DNA of 26,695 nucleotides, taken from assembly GCA_003857395.1 (NCBI GenBank), contig RPRC01000117.1, positions 1 through 26,695 of the forward strand, given 5' to 3'. The notes beneath the pieces are model-generated. The model was not told the DNA's origin. It ran no database searches and was given only the letters and a program-made list of their open reading frames with translations. The position numbers and the translations under genes are program-made. This document shows positions 23,778 through 26,695 of this stretch, in pieces (position 1 is the stretch's first letter; each line of letters opens with the position of its first letter). The DNA comes from Geobacter sp. Its GTDB lineage: Bacteria; Desulfobacterota; Desulfuromonadia; Geobacterales; Geobacteraceae.

Positions 23778-23811
23778 TTGTAACATGGTTGTCACAGAGA
23801 GTCAGTAGAAT
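23778..23811 (+). promoter_or_regulatory. Pho box plus -10 of the phoBR operon
   Basis: Direct repeats TTGTAAC (23778-23784) and TTGTCAC (23789-23795) have an 11-bp period, the arrangement bound by PhoB dimers. Ten bases after the second repeat is TAGAAT (23806-23811), a good -10, so PhoB would replace the -35 contact. A degenerate third unit, ATTTCAT, lies one period upstream at 23767. The phoB ATG is 25 bp further on. Confidence 0.78.
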
Positions 23812-23836
23812 CCGTAGAAAACAAGGAATTTCGATC

Positions 23837-24517
23837 ATGAAAACGATTCTGATTATTGAAGATGAACGCGATCTGCTCGACCTGGTGGCATTTAATCTGG
23901 AAAGAGAAGGTTACCGTGTCCTGACCGCGCTGGATGGGAAAGAAGGCCTTGAAACGGCACGTTCACGCTGTCCTGACCTTATCATTCTTGACCTGATGTT
24001 ACCGGGAATCATGGGAACAGATATCTGCAGAATACTGAAGAACAGTGATAAGACGGCAAGTATTCCTATCATTATGCTCACCGCTAAAGGAGAAGAGATC
24101 GACCGCGTGGTGGGATTTGAGGTAGGTGCCGACGATTATGTGGTAAAACCCTTCTCGAATCGCGAACTGATGTTGAGAATTCGTGCAATTCTACGCCGAT
24201 CGGAACCTGACACCAAGGAAGAAAAAATACTTGCAATAGGGCCTATCAGCATAGACACCGGACGTCACATTGTCACCTCAGCAGGAGAAGATGTCGTTCT
24301 GACAACCACGGAATACAAGCTGCTGCTTAACCTTGCCGAACGACTTGGCAGGGTTCAAAGCCGTGACCTTTTGCTCAAAAATGTCTGGGGATATAACTAT
24401 ATCGGAGACACCCGCACCGTGGACACGCATATAACAAGACTCCGTACCAAACTGGGCATAGCCGGTGACATGATCAAGACCGTCCGGGGATTCGGCTACA
24501 AAATGGAGGAAACTTGA
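23837..24517 (+). CDS. phoB: PhoB, phosphate regulon response regulator
   Basis: An OmpR/PhoB-family regulator of 226 residues. The receiver domain (1-120) has Glu8-Asp9, phosphoacceptor Asp52 in ILDLMLPG, Thr82 and Lys104 in VVKPFSNREL. The winged-helix DNA-binding domain (about 125-224) has TTTEYKLLLNLAERLGRVQS, VWGYNY, the recognition-helix region RTVDTHITRLRTKL and the ending KTVRGFGYKM. When phosphorylated by PhoR it binds Pho boxes and activates phosphate-uptake genes. The open frame extends back to 23636, but that start would precede the Pho box and -10. The ATG at 23837 begins the receiver fold exactly and has AAGGA nine bases upstream. phoR overlaps its stop codon, and a matching Pho box precedes pstS downstream. 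Confidence 0.92.
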   Translation: MKTILIIEDERDLLDLVAFNLEREGYRVLTALDGKEGLETARSRCPDLIILDLMLPGIMGTDICRILKNSDKTASIPIIMLTAKGEEIDRVVGFEVGADDYVVKPFSNRELMLRIRAILRRSEPDTKEEKILAIGPISIDTGRHIVTSAGEDVVLTTTEYKLLLNLAERLGRVQSRDLLLKNVWGYNYIGDTRTVDTHITRLRTKLGIAGDMIKTVRGFGYKMEET

Positions 24518-26286
24518 GAATAAAAATCCAGTGGAAACTTATGGCCTCCTACCTTTCCCTCGTGATCCTTATCGGCGCGATCCTTTACGGGTATCTGAAC
24601 CATACACTGAAAAACAATCTTGCTTTGGAGATACGCGACAATCTTTTCAATGAGACACGCCTCGTCAAAGTAATGTCCTCAAAAGAGATTGCCGATATGG
24701 ATCGCGACGCCCCCTTTCTGGCCCAGACAGTCGGCAAGGAAATCAAGGCTCGTGTCAGTATCATCCGCAGAGATGGAAAAGTTGCCGGTGATTCCGAATT
24801 GACCGACAAGGAAATCCACAAGCTGGAAAACCATGCAAATCGACCGGAATTCATCCAGGCAATCGAACAAGGCCAAGGGGTTGCCACCCGCTACTCAGCT
24901 ACCCTTGGTACGAATATGATCTATACCGCCCTGCCCTTCCAGACAACCACAGGGCAGCCCGGCGTCATCCGACTCGCACTCCCGCTCTCTCGAGTCGATG
25001 CGGCAATGACCAGTCTCGGAACCATCCTTGGAGCATCGCTGATTCTCGCAATTTTCTGCTCTCTTCTTCTCAGCTACATTCTTTCTTTCATAACCTCACG
25101 ACCTCTCCGAAACATGGCTGCTGCCGCTGCCCTGATCGGTAAAGGCGAGTTCAGATCACGCATTCCGATCTCCAGCAGTGACGAAATTGGTGAACTGGCA
25201 GAAGTTTTGAACGAAATGGCAGAAAAAACCGAGAGTCATCTGGAGCGTATTTCGGCTGAGAAAAACCGTCTCGACACAATCCTTCGCGGCATGGGGGAAG
25301 GGGTTATCGTCACGAACGATGCCGGAATTGTCACGCTGGCTAACCCGGCCTTTCGGGCACTTTTTTCGCTTGACCAGAACTGTATCGGCAAAGCACTGAT
25401 CGAAATTGCTCGCCAGCCATCATTGAACAATGCCTTGAAAAAAGTTCTGGATTCTCGCGAGGAACTCCTTGAGGAGATGGTAATAATGGTACCCGAGCAA
25501 AAAAACATGCTGACGCATTGGGTGCCGCTTATGGAAGACGCAACCCTCATCGGTGCTGTGGCGGTTTTTCACGACATCACCGACCTTAAAATGCTTGAAA
25601 AGATCAGAAAAGACTTTGTGGCCAACGTGTCCCACGAACTTCGGACACCAGTTTCGGTCATCAAGGGCTACGCGGAAACCATCCTCAGCGAAAAAGGGAC
25701 CCTCCCCCCTGAAAAACTGATTCATTTTATTGAGGTCATCCACAGCCACGCGGAACGCTTGGCGAATCTCATCAGTGACCTGCTGACCCTGTCACGCATA
25801 GAATCAGGGGCAATCCCCCTCGAACCGGAACCGGTTGCTATCCTCTCAGCCGTAAACCGGGCAATTCACCTCCTTGAGCAAAAGGCACTGGCCAAAGAGG
25901 TAACGTTCACCAGAACGGATTCTCTTGCCGCCATACCGGATATCCAGGCAGATCCGGACAAGCTGGAACAGATCCTCATCAATCTTCTGGATAACGCCAT
26001 TAAATTCACCCCTGCCGGCGGCAGGATAACAGTTGAAGCCTCAGACCTCGGCGACCAGGTACGCATCGGTGTAAAAGACAGCGGAGTCGGCATACCACCC
26101 AAGGATATACCAAGGATATTCGAGAGGTTCTATCGAGTCGATACGGCCAGAAGCCGGGAAATGGGCGGAACAGGTCTTGGTCTCTCCATCGTAAAACATA
26201 TCGTCCAGGCGCATGGCGGTTCGATTGCCGTCGAAAGCACCCCCGGAAAAGGATCAACCTTTTTCTTTACCATGAAGAAAGCCTGA
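24514..26286 (+). CDS. phoR: PhoR, phosphate regulon sensor histidine kinase
   Basis: A 590-residue membrane kinase. TM1 (about 10-28) and TM2 (about 167-193) enclose a periplasmic domain of about 135 residues. It is followed by HAMP (about 190-245), PAS (about 250-360), the phosphoacceptor His374 in VANVSHELRTPVSVIKGYAE, and the ATPase domain with NLLDNAIKFTP, GVGIPPKDIPRIFERFYR and GTGLGLSIV. E. coli PhoR lacks such a large periplasmic loop; this longer form is the usual one in many other bacteria and could be a PhoR/PnpS-type kinase. The start is TTG (24514), overlapping the phoB stop as TTGA, with GGAGG four bases upstream. Identity as PhoR rests on phoB upstream and pstS downstream. Confidence 0.9.
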   Translation: MRIKIQWKLMASYLSLVILIGAILYGYLNHTLKNNLALEIRDNLFNETRLVKVMSSKEIADMDRDAPFLAQTVGKEIKARVSIIRRDGKVAGDSELTDKEIHKLENHANRPEFIQAIEQGQGVATRYSATLGTNMIYTALPFQTTTGQPGVIRLALPLSRVDAAMTSLGTILGASLILAIFCSLLLSYILSFITSRPLRNMAAAAALIGKGEFRSRIPISSSDEIGELAEVLNEMAEKTESHLERISAEKNRLDTILRGMGEGVIVTNDAGIVTLANPAFRALFSLDQNCIGKALIEIARQPSLNNALKKVLDSREELLEEMVIMVPEQKNMLTHWVPLMEDATLIGAVAVFHDITDLKMLEKIRKDFVANVSHELRTPVSVIKGYAETILSEKGTLPPEKLIHFIEVIHSHAERLANLISDLLTLSRIESGAIPLEPEPVAILSAVNRAIHLLEQKALAKEVTFTRTDSLAAIPDIQADPDKLEQILINLLDNAIKFTPAGGRITVEASDLGDQVRIGVKDSGVGIPPKDIPRIFERFYRVDTARSREMGGTGLGLSIVKHIVQAHGGSIAVESTPGKGSTFFFTMKKA

Positions 26287-26341
26287 TCGCTGGAATGTTT
26301 AGGAACAGTAAAAATGCAGATTTCAAAATTCCTTAGCATGG

Positions 26342-26375
26342 TTGTCACGCAGTTGTAACATTTATCAGGTACTGT
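26342..26375 (+). promoter_or_regulatory. Pho box plus -10 of pstS
   Basis: TTGTCAC (26342-26348) and TTGTAAC (26353-26359) repeat at an 11-bp period, the same two heptamers as before phoB in swapped order. Ten bases later is TACTGT (26370-26375), a -10-like hexamer. The pstS ATG lies 38 bp downstream. Confidence 0.78.
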
Positions 26376-26413
26376 TCAAATCACAGAACGCTGATTCAAA
26401 ACAGGAGGAAAGT

Positions 26414-26695
26414 ATGTTTAAAAAAATTATTATTGCATCGGCCGTCATCCTGGTTGCTACGGCAGGTCTTGCATCAGCCGAAGCATTGAAAGTTGACAAG
26501 TCTCTGAAAAGCTACAAAGCAGTGGGTGGTGTCTCCGGCAATTTGAACAGTATCGGCTCGGACACCCTGAACAACCTGCTGACCCTGTGGGCTGAAGGCT
26601 TCCGGAAGAAATATCCCAACGTTAATATCCAGATCGAAGGGAAAGGCTCCAGCACTGCGCCACCAGCCCTGGTAGCCGGCACGGCACAGCTTGGC
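26414..26695 (+). CDS. pstS: PstS, periplasmic phosphate-binding protein, N-terminal part (runs off right edge)
   Basis: The first 94 codons are visible, with no stop before the window ends. GGAGG lies five bases before the ATG. Residues 1-22 form a Sec signal peptide (MFKKIIIASAVILVATAGLA then SA), probably cut before Glu23. The mature part shows NLNSIGSDTLNNLLTLWAEG, then FRKKYPNVNIQIEGKGSST and APPALVAGTAQLG. These are the GSDT and GxGSS phosphate-contact regions of the PstS family in its Geobacter-like form. It delivers phosphate to the PstCAB transporter, whose genes probably lie beyond the window. The Pho box upstream puts it under PhoB control. No lipobox is present, so it is a soluble periplasmic protein. 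Confidence 0.9.
   Translation, partial: MFKKIIIASAVILVATAGLASAEALKVDKSLKSYKAVGGVSGNLNSIGSDTLNNLLTLWAEGFRKKYPNVNIQIEGKGSSTAPPALVAGTAQLG

Noticed and set aside
23636..23836. Longer phoB reading frame starting at 23636
   Set aside because: It would begin upstream of the Pho box and -10, and the 67 extra residues do not belong to the receiver fold.
1..26695. CRISPR arrays, tRNA or rRNA genes, transposases, phage genes, toxin-antitoxin pairs
   Set aside because: None was seen by reading the gaps and frames. The only mobile-like signal is the 112-bp repeat at 20309-20420.

Overview
The window looks like chromosomal DNA of a Geobacter-type bacterium (Desulfuromonadia, probably Geobacteraceae). The strongest marker is a citrate synthase of the eukaryote-like type known from Geobacteraceae (18923-20242). 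Receiver-domain and histidine-kinase genes, an AMMECR1 protein, a GAF-domain PtsP and a full-length ModE also fit. Base composition is moderate and even. No transposase, phage gene, CRISPR array, tRNA or rRNA was seen, so this is mostly core genome. The genus call is inference from gene content.

Layout. (1) 1-4337: the start of a TPR protein on the left edge, divergent from ptsP-modE, then a family-4 uracil-DNA glycosylase on the minus strand. (2) 4389-5336: an exported zinc-dependent phospholipase C-like protein. (3) 5309-17700: a long minus-strand block. Read in the transcription direction it runs ndk, rlmN, mtnP, PfkB kinase, PilF-like TPR lipoprotein, rodZ, a response regulator, a universal stress protein, a REC-histidine kinase, a second response regulator, an FAD-dependent dehydrogenase, a YhaM-like exonuclease, a metallo-beta-lactamase-fold hydrolase and coaBC. 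(4) 17853-18869: a small lipoprotein gene with its own strong promoter and terminator, divergent from an AMMECR1 gene. (5) 18923-23304: citrate synthase, a structured 112-bp repeat, an M24 peptidase and an acyl-CoA ligase, all minus. (6) 23305-26695: a 532-bp intergenic region, then phoB-phoR and the start of pstS on the plus strand.

How parts work together. phoB-phoR-pstS is a phosphate-starvation circuit. Both phoB and pstS have two TTGTNAC direct repeats at 11-bp period, ending exactly 10 bp before a -10 element, so autoregulation is expected. The order ndk-rlmN-(mtnP-pfkB)-pilF-rodZ resembles the proteobacterial ndk-rlmN-pilF-rodZ block with a two-gene insertion. The signalling genes at 9945-12604 contain no DNA-binding output domain and probably form a phosphorelay controlling protein-level events.

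The least explained items are the nested palindromic repeat at 20309-20420, an orphan hairpin plus T-run at 23584-23637, two promoters that would give nearly leaderless mRNAs, an exact in-frame tandem duplication of a ribosome-binding site and start codon, and a very small, apparently highly expressed lipoprotein. I saw no clear case of a wholly new multi-gene system.
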